Below, one piece after another: positions 1-7,692 of a stretch of 64,000 bases of DNA. Origin of the DNA: Candidatus Saccharimonadota bacterium (GTDB lineage: Bacteria; Patescibacteriota; Saccharimonadia; Saccharimonadales; Saccharimonadaceae). The stretch is taken from positions 1-64,000 of the forward strand of contig JAILQE010000004.1 of assembly GCA_024699125.1 (NCBI GenBank). Direction: 5' to 3'. Position 1 is the stretch's first letter. Each line of letters opens with the position of its first letter. The notes under the pieces are model-generated. The model was not told where the DNA came from and searched no databases. It saw only the letters and a program-made list of their open reading frames with translations. The translations under genes and the position numbers were made by a program.

Positions 1-141
1 TTTGGCTTGGGTTGGAGGAACTTTATGTTTGCGAGCCAATGGACCCCCGGACGTCAGGGGGGTACATTCGTGGCAATTCTAGGTAGCCGGGCTTAAGACC
101 CCCAGTACTTTTGTCAAAAACAAAAAGAAAGGAGTCGGAGG
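1..141. other. Unassigned structured stretch, no confident gene
   Basis: No open frame here is convincing. A strong hairpin pairs 43-48 (ACCCCC) with 58-63 (GGGGGT), with the self-complementary GACGTC in its loop, and there are further G/C runs at 97-110. This could be the end of a structured RNA that begins outside the window. I looked for tmRNA, RNase P and SRP RNA hallmarks on both strands and did not find them. Confidence 0.3.
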
Positions 142-216
142 ATGGAAATAGAGTTTTACTTTATCTTCAGAATCAAACCTAAACATAAAAAGATAAACGT
201 TAGCCTAGAAGACTAA
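142..216 (+). CDS. Possible 24-codon small ORF
   Basis: A short frame begins with ATG a few bases after a purine-rich AAAGGAG site and encodes a peptide rich in Phe, Ile and Lys, ending at TAA. The hairpin at 198-219 overlaps its end and another lies at 237-255. It could be a leader peptide or chance. I do not recognise it, and the short length gives little coding evidence. Confidence 0.2.
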   Translation: MEIEFYFIFRIKPKHKKINVSLED

Positions 217-315
217 CGTCTACCAAATTCCAACTTGCAGGTCCCTAGAGCCTGCGTTAATGTAAATATATCACACCTATGCTTATAAAACAATCCATGT
301 GCTACAATAGTACTA

Positions 316-1902
316 ATGAGTAAAATCACCAAATATTTGAACCAGCTCATCACTGGCAACGTCTACGATTCGCCAAAGATTCTGGATTTTTATTCTACCG
401 ATCGTTCGATTTTAAAAGTCATGCCAAAATTCGTGGCCGTGCCAGAATCCACCGACGATCTGCAAAAACTGCTCAAATTCTTCGACAAATTAACTGAAAG
501 AAACCTCAATATTCCAGTCGCAATTCGCGGCTCTGGCCTTGGCGAAATGGGCGGCGCACTGTCGTCTGGCGTAGTTATTTCTACCGAAAAACTCAACCAC
601 CTGATGGAAATCGACACCCGCGAAAAACTCGTGCGCGTGCAAGCCGGCATTACTTTGAAAGAACTCAACACCGCTTTGATGGTGAGTGGCCTAACTTTGC
701 CAATCAAGGCCAACGAAAACCGCACCATTGGCGGGTTGATCGCCGGTTTTCCAACTGATGACTTCGCCGGCAAATACGGCGGCATCATGAATTACGTTGA
801 ACGCGCCGAACTCGTACTCGCAAACGGCGAACGCATCCAAACCAACCGTGTTAGCAAAGCAACGATTAGCAAAAAGCTCGCCGACAAAAGCCTAGAAGGC
901 AACATTTATTACGGACTCAACAAAATCCTCGACGAAAATTCCGCTCTCGTTAGCAAATTACAGCAAAGCAACACTAGTGCCGCCGGCTATCCAACCATTG
1001 CACTCACCAGACGCCGCGACGCCATGAATTTGCTCCCAGCCTTCTTTGGTTCTGAAGGAACTCTAGGTGTAATTTCAGAGGTAATTTTGAAGGCCGTGCC
1101 AATCAAAAAGCAAACCGCCCGTGCCATTATTACTTTTCCAAAGCTAAGCCTTGCCACCAAGTTCCTCGAGCCAGTAGCTGCTCTTAAACCGCGCGAGCTC
1201 AATCTTTGCGACATCCGCATTTTGAAGGCTGCCGAAGAAAATGGCAAGACTATTTCGAGCATCACCAAGACTTTGGAGGAAGGCTTTGCGGTCTATGTAA
1301 GTTTCGACGAAAAAGTCAGCGCCAACTTCAAAAAGCTAACCGCACTCAGCAAAAACCTCGCCCGTTCTACTAAATTAATCACTGAAAACAACGAAAATTC
1401 CGCCCTCTTTGACGAGTACGAAAACTCAATTCTAAACTACTTGAATCTGCCAAAAAACGGCGAGTGCGTGCCGTTACTCACCGATTTCTATTTACCAAAT
1501 CACAACCTTCTATCCTTCCTCGAAGACCTAAAAACCCTCGAGAAAAAGCTCAAAATCGACCTGCCGCTCTTCGGTTCGTACGCCAACTCCAACTACAATA
1601 TCCGCCCAGTTTTGAATCCTATGAGCCTCGAGTTTAGCGACCAGGCTTTAGCTCTGCTCAAAGCCGGCACCTTCATCATCAACCGTGGCGGCGGCTCCAT
1701 CGTGGGCGGCACGCCAGAGGGAAGAGTCAAAGCCCTCGTCACCAACCCATCAATGCCAGAAGACGAAAAACTCTTTTATGCCCGCGTTAAGGATCTTTTC
1801 GACCCGCACCACATTTTGAACCCAGAAATCAAGCTTGGCACCAACCAAACTGCCACTGTGCGCTGTTTTCGCACTACCACTCAAGGTCAAATCGTGGTAT
1901 AA
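316..1902 (+). CDS. FAD-binding oxidoreductase (glycolate oxidase/D-lactate dehydrogenase-like)
   Basis: The 528-residue protein belongs to the FAD-linked oxidase family (PCMH-type FAD fold, COG0277). A flavin-binding segment GSGLGEMGG is near residues 71-79, a second one ENRTIGGLIAG near 138, and FGSEGTLGVISE near 245. The C terminus ends in the family-typical DPHHILNPEIKLG. Members oxidise 2-hydroxy acids such as lactate or glycolate and pass electrons to a carrier; the substrate cannot be read from sequence. The start ATG is only 7 nt after an extended -10 box (TACAAT, 303-308) and no ribosome site precedes it, so the mRNA is probably leaderless. Trigger factor follows on the same strand with its own ribosome site. 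Confidence 0.85.
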   Translation: MSKITKYLNQLITGNVYDSPKILDFYSTDRSILKVMPKFVAVPESTDDLQKLLKFFDKLTERNLNIPVAIRGSGLGEMGGALSSGVVISTEKLNHLMEIDTREKLVRVQAGITLKELNTALMVSGLTLPIKANENRTIGGLIAGFPTDDFAGKYGGIMNYVERAELVLANGERIQTNRVSKATISKKLADKSLEGNIYYGLNKILDENSALVSKLQQSNTSAAGYPTIALTRRRDAMNLLPAFFGSEGTLGVISEVILKAVPIKKQTARAIITFPKLSLATKFLEPVAALKPRELNLCDIRILKAAEENGKTISSITKTLEEGFAVYVSFDEKVSANFKKLTALSKNLARSTKLITENNENSALFDEYENSILNYLNLPKNGECVPLLTDFYLPNHNLLSFLEDLKTLEKKLKIDLPLFGSYANSNYNIRPVLNPMSLEFSDQALALLKAGTFIINRGGGSIVGGTPEGRVKALVTNPSMPEDEKLFYARVKDLFDPHHILNPEIKLGTNQTATVRCFRTTTQGQIVV

Positions 1903-1932
1903 TATCAAAAATTTATAGGAGAGTTATTTTTT

Positions 1933-3210
1933 ATGAAAACTACAGTCAAGAAACTGTCTGATACTCGCGTTGAAATCAAAGTCGTGCTAGATAGTAAAGA
2001 TTTGGAACCAGCCAAAAAACAAGCCCTCGAACGCTTGGCTAAGGAAGTCAAGGTTGAAGGCTTTAGACAAGGCAAAGTCCCAACCGACATCGCTGCTAAA
2101 TTTATTCCTGATAATGACCTCAACCGCGAAGCTGCCGACATCGCTGTTCGCTCCACCGTTATCGAAGCCTTTACCAAAAACGAAAAATCCCCACTCGTGA
2201 TTCCACGCGTTGAGATTACTAAATATGTACCAAACGAAACTCTCGAATACACCGCAACAGCCGACATTTTACCAGAGGTCAAACTCGGCGACTACAAAAA
2301 CCTCGGTGTCAAGCGCGAAAAAGTCGAAGTCAAAGAATCCGACGTCAAAGACGTTTTGAATAACATCGCAAAATCATTTGCCGAAAAGAAAGCCATCAAG
2401 CGCGCCGCTAAAGATACCGACGAAGTTATCATCGACTTTGTAGGCAAAAAAGACGGCAAAGCCTTCCCAGGCGGCTCCGCCAAAGATTACCACTTGGTGC
2501 TTGGTTCCAAAACCTTTATCCCTGGCTTTGAAGATGGCATCATCGGCCACGAACCTGGCGACAGTTTCAATCTTGACCTCACCTTCCCTAAAGACTACGG
2601 CGCCAAAGAACTCGCCGGCGTTAAAACCACTTTTGAAGTACTCCTGAAGCAAGTTAACGAAGTCGTAATGCCTGAAATCAACGATGACCTCGCCAAAAAA
2701 TGCGGCCCATTCAAGACCATCGCCGATCTTAAAGCTGACATCAAGAAAAACATCTCCGCCCAAAACGACCATCGTTTGGAAGAAAAATACAAAGACGCTC
2801 TTATCGAAGCCTTGGTAAAGAAATCCAAGATTTCTGCCCCAGAAATCCTCATCGACGACCAAATGCGCATGATTAAAGACGATATTACAAGAAACGCCGC
2901 TGCTCAAGGCATGAGCCTCGAAGATTACTTAAAGCAAGCCGGCGAAACAGAAGAATCTTGGGAGAAACAAGCTCGCACCATCGCCGAAGCCCGCGTTAAA
3001 GCCTCTCTTGCCCTCCAAGTTTTGGCCCGTGATCAAAAAATCACCGTCAAAGACGAAGTAGTTGAAGCCAAAATCGCCGAACTCCGCGAAATCTACAAAA
3101 AATCCCCAGAGGCCCTCAAAAACCTCAAGGATCCAAACGTCAAAATGGACATCAGAAACCGCTTGGTTATCGAAAAAACTATCGACTTTATCGTCAAAGC
3201 CCAAAAGTAA
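1933..3210 (+). CDS. tig: Trigger factor
   Basis: This is the ribosome-bound chaperone and peptidyl-prolyl isomerase that meets nascent chains at the exit tunnel. The N-terminal ribosome-docking signature GFRQGKVP is at residues 43-50 (usual form GFRxGKxP). The FKBP-type domain spans about 150-235, followed by a helical C-terminal chaperone domain. Length (425 aa) is typical. It starts at ATG after a TAGGAGAG ribosome site, and a TATAAT box lies about 25 nt before that. A bidirectional terminator follows at 3225-3256. Confidence 0.95.
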   Translation: MKTTVKKLSDTRVEIKVVLDSKDLEPAKKQALERLAKEVKVEGFRQGKVPTDIAAKFIPDNDLNREAADIAVRSTVIEAFTKNEKSPLVIPRVEITKYVPNETLEYTATADILPEVKLGDYKNLGVKREKVEVKESDVKDVLNNIAKSFAEKKAIKRAAKDTDEVIIDFVGKKDGKAFPGGSAKDYHLVLGSKTFIPGFEDGIIGHEPGDSFNLDLTFPKDYGAKELAGVKTTFEVLLKQVNEVVMPEINDDLAKKCGPFKTIADLKADIKKNISAQNDHRLEEKYKDALIEALVKKSKISAPEILIDDQMRMIKDDITRNAAAQGMSLEDYLKQAGETEESWEKQARTIAEARVKASLALQVLARDQKITVKDEVVEAKIAELREIYKKSPEALKNLKDPNVKMDIRNRLVIEKTIDFIVKAQK

Positions 3211-3224
3211 AAAATTTGACACAA

Positions 3225-3256
3225 AAAATCCCCACATCCGAAGATGCGGGGATTTT
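3225..3256. terminator. Bidirectional terminator between tig and a small minus-strand gene
   Basis: AAAATCCCC pairs with GGGGATTTT around an inner CATC/GATG stem with a CGAA loop. T runs lie on both sides, so it can serve tig and the opposing gene. Confidence 0.85.
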
Positions 3257-3262
3257 CGTTTT

Positions 3263-3487
3263 TTAAGCGCCTCCGCCCAAGAACATGGCGGCGACAAGTA
3301 TAATTGCGAGAGGAAGCCAAAAGAAAATTACAGCGTCCACGCTGGGACCAATTTTCAAGGACTCCTCAAGCTCGTGCATAGCGTGCTCATGCGCATAGTT
3401 ACGCACAGGCGGCCACGCCTCCTCCTTTCTTCTTTCTTCCTCCTCCCTAACCTCAAGGATTTGGATATCCTTATACTCATCCGACAC
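3263..3487 (-). CDS. Small single-pass membrane protein, unknown function
   Basis: A 74-residue protein with an acidic, charged N-terminal half (EVREEEERRKEE) and one hydrophobic C-terminal segment (about residues 52-70) ending GGGA. I chose the GTG at 3487 because AGGAGG sits 7 nt upstream; a GTG 9 nt further upstream overlaps that site. A consensus promoter (TTGACT, 17 nt, TATAAT) lies at 3567-3595 and the gene ends at the 3225 terminator, so it is monocistronic. I do not recognise the family. It belongs to the set of strongly driven small genes described in the findings. Confidence 0.7.
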   Translation of the reverse strand: MSDEYKDIQILEVREEEERRKEEAWPPVRNYAHEHAMHELEESLKIGPSVDAVIFFWLPLAIILVAAMFLGGGA

Positions 3488-3566
3488 AAAAACCACCTCC
3501 TAACTTCCATACAAAAAGTAGGCGCAAAAAAACGAAATTTCAGTTAATGTGCGCCCCCATACCTTT

Positions 3567-3595
3567 ATTATAACATAAACGCTTTGAAAAGTCAA
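3567..3595 (-). promoter_or_regulatory. Sigma70-type promoter for the 3263-3487 gene
   Basis: TTGACT, 17-nt spacer, TATAAT. The leader begins TATGGGGGCGC and can fold through GGCGC with GCGCC. Confidence 0.8.
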
Positions 3596-3619
3596 TATGC
3601 GAAAGAGTTAAAGCGCAGA

Positions 3620-3644
3620 AAAGCCCTCAACCAGTGAGGGCTTT
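3620..3644 (-). terminator. Terminator of the 3652-3999 gene
   Basis: GAGGGCTTT/AAAGCCCTC hairpin; on the minus strand the right arm ends in TTTT. Confidence 0.7.
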
Positions 3645-3651
3645 CATGTTG

Positions 3652-3999
3652 CTAATAAAGCACTGACGGATTTGGCGTCGGGATAAAATATTTTAATCCC
3701 TTCTCATCCTCGACTTCGCAGACAATAACTTGAACCCGATGAAGATGTTCCTCACCATTCTCGTCGATAACGACAATATTGATGTACCAATCTCCGTCTG
3801 CCTGGTATGCAACCGCCGGCTCAAGTTCCGGCGTGGGCGTAGTTTCTAAAGCCGCCACAACATCGTTTTCTGGCAAATATCCATCAAGAGTTCCGCCATT
3901 CACGAGTGCGCAGATCCCGCAGACAATGAGTGCGATCGCGAGAAATGCAGTCAAAAGGAATAACAACGCGGCTCCACAGCCAATACGATCTTCTTCCAT
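3652..3999 (-). CDS. Small membrane-anchored protein, unknown function
   Basis: The protein has 115 residues. A hydrophobic segment near residues 8-32 is followed by an exposed domain that ends PTPNPSVLY, with a short Thr/Pro linker (ETTPTPE) between them. The topology suggests an N-terminal anchor with the rest outside. The start is the ATG after GGAGGAGG; a longer upstream frame lacks a ribosome site. Promoter at 4073-4101 and terminator at 3620-3644 make it a stand-alone unit. No family recognised. Confidence 0.7.
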   Translation of the reverse strand: MEEDRIGCGAALLFLLTAFLAIALIVCGICALVNGGTLDGYLPENDVVAALETTPTPELEPAVAYQADGDWYINIVVIDENGEEHLHRVQVIVCEVEDEKGLKYFIPTPNPSVLY

Positions 4000-4072
4000 A
4001 GTAGAAACCTCCTCCACAAACTGACACGGGTGCAAAGCAACAAAGAAAAAAAGAACGCACCCCCATACTTAT

Positions 4073-4101
4073 ATTATAGCATAAACGCCTTAATTAGTCA
4101 A
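4073..4101 (-). promoter_or_regulatory. Sigma70-type promoter for the 3652-3999 gene
   Basis: TTGACT, 17 nt, TATAAT with TG extension (TGCTATAAT). The leader begins TATGGGGGTGC, like that of the neighbouring small gene, and can pair GGGTGC with GCACCC. Confidence 0.8.
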
Positions 4102-4155
4102 GATAAACCAGCCAGATTGCACCCCAAAATGCTTTTCTTTTCTATCAAAGTATGC

Positions 4156-4207
4156 TATAATCCATGAAAGAGTTTCATCTCGTTTATTATTGCTGTATCG
4201 ATAAACG
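4156..4207 (+). promoter_or_regulatory. rpsL promoter -10 and leader hairpin
   Basis: An extended -10 (TGCTATAAT, TATAAT at 4156-4161) precedes a leader in which CGTTTAT (4181-4187) pairs with ATAAACG (4201-4207). The hairpin could carry ribosomal-protein autoregulation, but that is inference. Confidence 0.5.
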
Positions 4208-4241
4208 GGGAAAATATCAATTTAAATAAGGAATTTTAATT

Positions 4242-4655
4242 GTGCCAACAATTAATCAATTGATTCGCAAGCCTAGAAAAAGTGCTGCGAAGAAATCCAA
4301 AGCTCCAGCTCTTGGTTCCATCATCAATACTTTGAAAACCAAGCGCTACGAGAAAGACGCTCCACTCAAACGTGGTGTCTGTATCAAAGTTACTACCAAG
4401 ACTCCAAAGAAACCAAACTCCGCTATGCGTAAAGTCGCTCGTGTGCGTCTTACCAATGGCCAAGAAGTTTGGGCCTACATCGGTGGTGAAGGTCACAACC
4501 TCCAGGAGCACGCAGTCGTGCTCGTTCGCGGTGGTCGTGTGCCAGATCTTCCAGGTGTGCGTTATCACATCGTTCGTGGTACGCTCGATCTCCAAGGTGT
4601 TCAAGGTCGCAAACAAGGCCGTTCTAAATACGGTGCAAAAAAGGAGGATAAGTAA
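4242..4655 (+). CDS. rpsL: 30S ribosomal protein S12
   Basis: S12 sits at the decoding centre of the small subunit. The [16 protein letters not shown] block and [10 protein letters not shown] are conserved. It begins at GTG, with AAGGAA upstream. Compared with E. coli S12 there is an insertion of about 13 residues before the KRGVC segment. Residue 101 is Pro (codon CCA at 4542-4544) where E. coli has Lys88 in [11 protein letters not shown]; that lysine contacts streptomycin. The downstream partner rpsG starts 2 nt after its stop, but fusA and tuf are tens of kilobases away rather than adjacent. Confidence 0.96.
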   Translation: MPTINQLIRKPRKSAAKKSKAPALGSIINTLKTKRYEKDAPLKRGVCIKVTTKTPKKPNSAMRKVARVRLTNGQEVWAYIGGEGHNLQEHAVVLVRGGRVPDLPGVRYHIVRGTLDLQGVQGRKQGRSKYGAKKEDK

Positions 4656-4657
4656 TT

Positions 4658-5137
4658 ATGCCACGCAAAACTACTAAATCCCTAGAGCGCAAAGTTTCAC
4701 CAGATCGCAAATATCAATCCATCTTGGTGCAACGCTTGATCAATAAATCTATGCTCGATGGCAAAAAACAAGCCGCAGAACGCGCTGTTTACGCCGCCAT
4801 CGAAGGCGCTGCCAAGAAACTTAAAAGCGAAAACCCAGTTGAGGTGCTTGAAAAAGCTATCGCCAACGTCAGCCCAGATTTCGAAGTTAAATCTCGCCGC
4901 GTAGGTGGTGCTAACTACCAGATTCCATTTCCAATCGCTGGTCACCGCCAACTTCACTTCGCCTTCTCTTGGCTCGTACAATCCGCCCGCGCTCGCGGCG
5001 GCATGCCATACGAAAAACGCCTCGAAGCCGAAATCGTTGACGCTTACAACGAAACCGGTGCCGCCTTCAAGAAAAAAGAAGACTGCCACCGCATGGCCGA
5101 AGCCAACCGTGCATTCGCACACTTCGCTCGCGGCTAA
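4658..5137 (+). CDS. rpsG: 30S ribosomal protein S7
   Basis: S7 nucleates assembly of the 30S head. The 159-residue protein shows the family core VGGANYQIPF (usually VGGxxYQVP) and the C-terminal HRMAEANRAFAHF. It is translated from an ATG following AAAAGGAGG, which lies inside the end of rpsL, so the two are coupled. A terminator follows at 5151-5176, ending the rpsL-rpsG transcript. Confidence 0.96.
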   Translation: MPRKTTKSLERKVSPDRKYQSILVQRLINKSMLDGKKQAAERAVYAAIEGAAKKLKSENPVEVLEKAIANVSPDFEVKSRRVGGANYQIPFPIAGHRQLHFAFSWLVQSARARGGMPYEKRLEAEIVDAYNETGAAFKKKEDCHRMAEANRAFAHFARG

Positions 5138-5150
5138 TCGCATTGATTAC

Positions 5151-5176
5151 AAAAAGAGCCTCTCGGGGCTCTTTTT
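5151..5176 (+). terminator. Terminator of rpsL-rpsG
   Basis: AAAAAGAGCC/GGCTCTTTTT hairpin with a short loop and T run. Confidence 0.85.
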
Positions 5177-5257
5177 GGTTTCGTACTCGAATCCGTAACC
5201 GTTGTATTTTTTATGTGGGTAATTCTAAATGTTTAAAAAAATTCTCTTAAAAATGAA

Positions 5258-5281
5258 GAAAGCTCCCAGATGGGAGCTTTC
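5258..5281 (-). terminator. Terminator of the 5303-5461 gene
   Basis: GAAAGCTCCC pairs with GGGAGCTTTC around a four-base loop, followed on the minus strand by a U-rich stretch. Confidence 0.65.
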
Positions 5282-5302
5282 TAAGGTACGCGCAGGGAGT
5301 GA

Positions 5303-5461
5303 TTAATTGTCGGGAGTAGTATAAACAATATCCTCTCCGTCAAAGTCTTCGTCATCGTATTCATCGAAATCGGTAAAGTAATCACCGAAGAAGAAGTAAA
5401 TGACTGCAGCAATAGCTGCAATAATTGTGATGCTCCCTAAAACAAGTGCCAATTTTTTCAT
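5303..5461 (-). CDS. 52-residue single-pass membrane peptide with acidic tail
   Basis: MKKLALVLGSI starts a hydrophobic segment of about 25 residues, followed by a strongly acidic tail (many Asp/Glu and Tyr) ending TTPDN. The start is fixed by AGGAGG 7 nt upstream. A promoter with 17-nt spacing lies at 5499-5527 and a terminator at 5258-5281. Too short to assign; it could be a small membrane regulator or a secreted peptide with an uncleaved signal. Confidence 0.6.
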   Translation of the reverse strand: MKKLALVLGSITIIAAIAAVIYFFFGDYFTDFDEYDDEDFDGEDIVYTTPDN

Positions 5462-5498
5462 ACAACATACCTCCTGGGGTTTTTTCGGGCACCCCATA

Positions 5499-5527
5499 AC
5501 TATAGCACAAAACGGCACAAAAGTCAA
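5499..5527 (-). promoter_or_regulatory. Promoter for the 5303-5461 gene
   Basis: TTGACT, 17 nt, TATAGT with TG extension. The leader begins TATGGGGTGC and GGGGT can pair with ACCCC immediately before AGGAGG. Confidence 0.75.
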
Positions 5528-5585
5528 TGTAACATAAGCGTAAAGCTTGTGCTATAATAACCACAAGTACTTAAAGGAATCATTA

Positions 5586-6590
5586 ATGATAAAAGTTGCA
5601 ATCAATGGTTTTGGACGCATCGGTCGCTGCTCCCTCAAGATTTTGCTTGAGCGGCGCGACGCGCAAGTGGTCGCGATTAACGCCACCATGCCGCCAGAAA
5701 CTGTCGCTTACCTCTTAAAACACGACTCGGCCTACGGCACTTACGACAAAAAAGTGTCCTTTACCGACAAAGCCTTGATTGTAAACTCCCGCGAAATCTT
5801 TCTTATCAACGAGCGCGATCCGCTCAATTTGCCATGGAAAAAACTCGGCGTAGATGTAGTCTTAGAATGCACCGGCGCCTTCACAAAACCAGAAGAAGCC
5901 CGCGCCCACATTAAAGCCGGCGCCAAAAAAGTCGTGATTTCGGCCCCAGCCAAAGGCGAAGGTGCTAAAACCGTAGTTCTCGGCGTCAACGAAGAAGTCG
6001 TAGACAACACTGATGAAATTATCTCTAATGCATCCTGCACCACCAACTGTATCGCCCCAATTATGAAGGTGCTAGAAGATGAATACGGCATCGAAAAAGC
6101 CATGATGAGCACCGTGCATTCTTACACCAATTCGCAACGCATCCTTGATTCGCCAGCCAAAGACCTCCGCGAAGGCCGCACTGCCGCCGAAAATATCATC
6201 CCAACCACCACCGGCGCCTCAAAGGCCGCCGCGCTTACCATTCCTTCGCTCAAAGACAAATTCACCGGCCTCTCAATCCGCGTCCCTACCCCTGTAGTTT
6301 CACTAGCTGATATCACTGCGATTTTAAAATGCGACGTCACCAAAGAAGATTTACAAAAGCTCTTCCGCCGCATCGCCAAAGAGCCTTACTACGAGGGAAT
6401 CATTGGTGTTTCCGAAGAAGAACTCGTGTCCTCCGATTTTATCGGCGATTCACGCTCCTGCATCGTGGATTTGCCGCTGATTGATGTTGTGGGTGGAAAT
6501 ATGATAAAAATTGTCGCCTGGTACGACAACGAATGGGGTTATTCAAACCGCCTCGTTGAGCTGGCCGTCGACTTTGGAAAGGAAGTATAA
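5586..6590 (+). CDS. gap: Glyceraldehyde-3-phosphate dehydrogenase
   Basis: Converts glyceraldehyde 3-phosphate, NAD and phosphate to 1,3-bisphosphoglycerate in lower glycolysis. The Rossmann motif INGFGRIGR is at residues 6-14, the catalytic Cys151 in NASCTTNCIAP, and the base His178 in STVHSYTN. The 334 residues match the family. AAAGGA precedes the ATG; the -10 box TATAAT is at about 5552. It overlaps rpiB by one base (ATAATG), starting a five-gene co-directional run through 9394. Confidence 0.96.
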   Translation: MIKVAINGFGRIGRCSLKILLERRDAQVVAINATMPPETVAYLLKHDSAYGTYDKKVSFTDKALIVNSREIFLINERDPLNLPWKKLGVDVVLECTGAFTKPEEARAHIKAGAKKVVISAPAKGEGAKTVVLGVNEEVVDNTDEIISNASCTTNCIAPIMKVLEDEYGIEKAMMSTVHSYTNSQRILDSPAKDLREGRTAAENIIPTTTGASKAAALTIPSLKDKFTGLSIRVPTPVVSLADITAILKCDVTKEDLQKLFRRIAKEPYYEGIIGVSEEELVSSDFIGDSRSCIVDLPLIDVVGGNMIKIVAWYDNEWGYSNRLVELAVDFGKEV

Positions 6591-7039
6591 TGCAAATTTT
6601 TATCGGTTCCGATTACCGTGGCTTTGCCAAAAAACAAGTTATCATTGATTATTTAAGAGAGCTCGGCATCACCGTGACCGATCTTGGTGCTCACGAATAC
6701 AAAGAAGGTGACGATTTCAATGATCCAGCCATCGCCGTAGCTAAAGCCATTCTCAAAAACCCAGATTCCTATGGTATTTTGCTTTGCGGCTCCGCCCATG
6801 GTGTCACCATGCAAGCCAACCGCTTTACCGGCATCCGCGCCGCGCACTGCGACACTCCAGAGTCCGCCGTGCTAGCCCGCACTCACGAAAATTCCAACGT
6901 ACTTTGCCTTTCTGCCCAATTCAAATCTGATGAAGAAGTCAAAAATATCACCCGCACCTTCCTCGACACCGAGTTTGAAAACTTGGAACGCCGCATTCGC
7001 CGCATTAATCGCTTAGATGATAAAAGGGAGCTTCTATGA
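6590..7039 (+). CDS. rpiB: Ribose 5-phosphate isomerase B
   Basis: Interconverts ribose 5-phosphate and ribulose 5-phosphate. The LacAB/RpiB fold begins IGSDYRGF; the catalytic Cys66 is in LLCGSAHG and the family segment NRFTGIRAA follows. Length 149 aa is normal. Its TGA stop overlaps the next start (ATGA at 7036-7039), so translation is coupled to the epimerase-like gene. Asp at position 8 matches the DHAG-type phosphate-binding start, here altered to SDYRG. Confidence 0.92.
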   Translation: MQIFIGSDYRGFAKKQVIIDYLRELGITVTDLGAHEYKEGDDFNDPAIAVAKAILKNPDSYGILLCGSAHGVTMQANRFTGIRAAHCDTPESAVLARTHENSNVLCLSAQFKSDEEVKNITRTFLDTEFENLERRIRRINRLDDKRELL

Positions 7040-7692
7040 TCAAGACCGTCACATTAGTACCAACTTTGACGACCGACGACAAGCAGGTTTATCGCAATTT
7101 AGTCGAGACCTTTAATACTTTTACGCGTCGTGTTCAAATTGATGTTACTGACGACGAGTTCGCGCCAAATCGCACAATCGATATCACCAACGTTTGGTGG
7201 CCAAACGAATGGCAAGCCGATCTGCATTTCATGGCGCTTTATCCATCTAAATATATCGATACTATCATTCGCTTGCATCCATCGCTTTGTATTTTGCACG
7301 CCGAAGCCAACGAAGACCTTACCCCAACCTTTGCCAAACTCAAAGAAGCTGGCATCAAAACCGGTCTCGCGCTTTTACCACAAACCTATCCAGGCAACGT
7401 CAAACAATACCTTGAAACTATCGATCATGTTTTGATTTTTGCCGGCGACTTAGGCAAACAAGGCGCCACTGCCGACCTCATGCAAATGGAAAAAATCCCT
7501 CTCATTCGCGAACTCCGCCCGACCGTTGAAATCGGCTGGGATGGCGGAGCCAATATGAGCAATATCCGCGCGCTTTCACACGCCGGCATCGACGTTATCA
7601 ACGTAGGCGCCGCCATTTCTAAGTCTAACGATCCAGCCAACGCCTTCCGCACACTCAAAACCGAAATCGATAAAAACGGAGTGGTACTATAA
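7036..7692 (+). CDS. Ribulose-phosphate 3-epimerase-like protein
   Basis: A TIM-barrel protein of 218 residues aligned by motif to ribulose-phosphate 3-epimerase: VQIDVTDDEFAPN corresponds to the usual HxDxMDGxFVPN, ADLHFMALYP to DVHLMVxxP, and EIGWDGGAN to EVDGGVN. The first metal-binding His of the HxD motif is Gln here, and MDG is TDD, so either metal use differs or the activity has shifted. Position between rpiB and a sugar kinase supports a pentose-phosphate role. Start overlaps rpiB by 4 nt; the stop overlaps the kinase start. Confidence 0.7.
   Translation: MIKTVTLVPTLTTDDKQVYRNLVETFNTFTRRVQIDVTDDEFAPNRTIDITNVWWPNEWQADLHFMALYPSKYIDTIIRLHPSLCILHAEANEDLTPTFAKLKEAGIKTGLALLPQTYPGNVKQYLETIDHVLIFAGDLGKQGATADLMQMEKIPLIRELRPTVEIGWDGGANMSNIRALSHAGIDVINVGAAISKSNDPANAFRTLKTEIDKNGVVL

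Noticed and set aside
1-260. tmRNA or RNase P RNA at the window start
   Set aside because: No GGGG..CCA tRNA-like ends, tag frame, GAGGAAAGTCC or ACAGAA motif found on either strand.
7030-7042. TGA read as glycine (Gracilibacteria/SR1 code)
   Set aside because: TGA ends rpiB and other genes at the expected lengths, so it is a normal stop.
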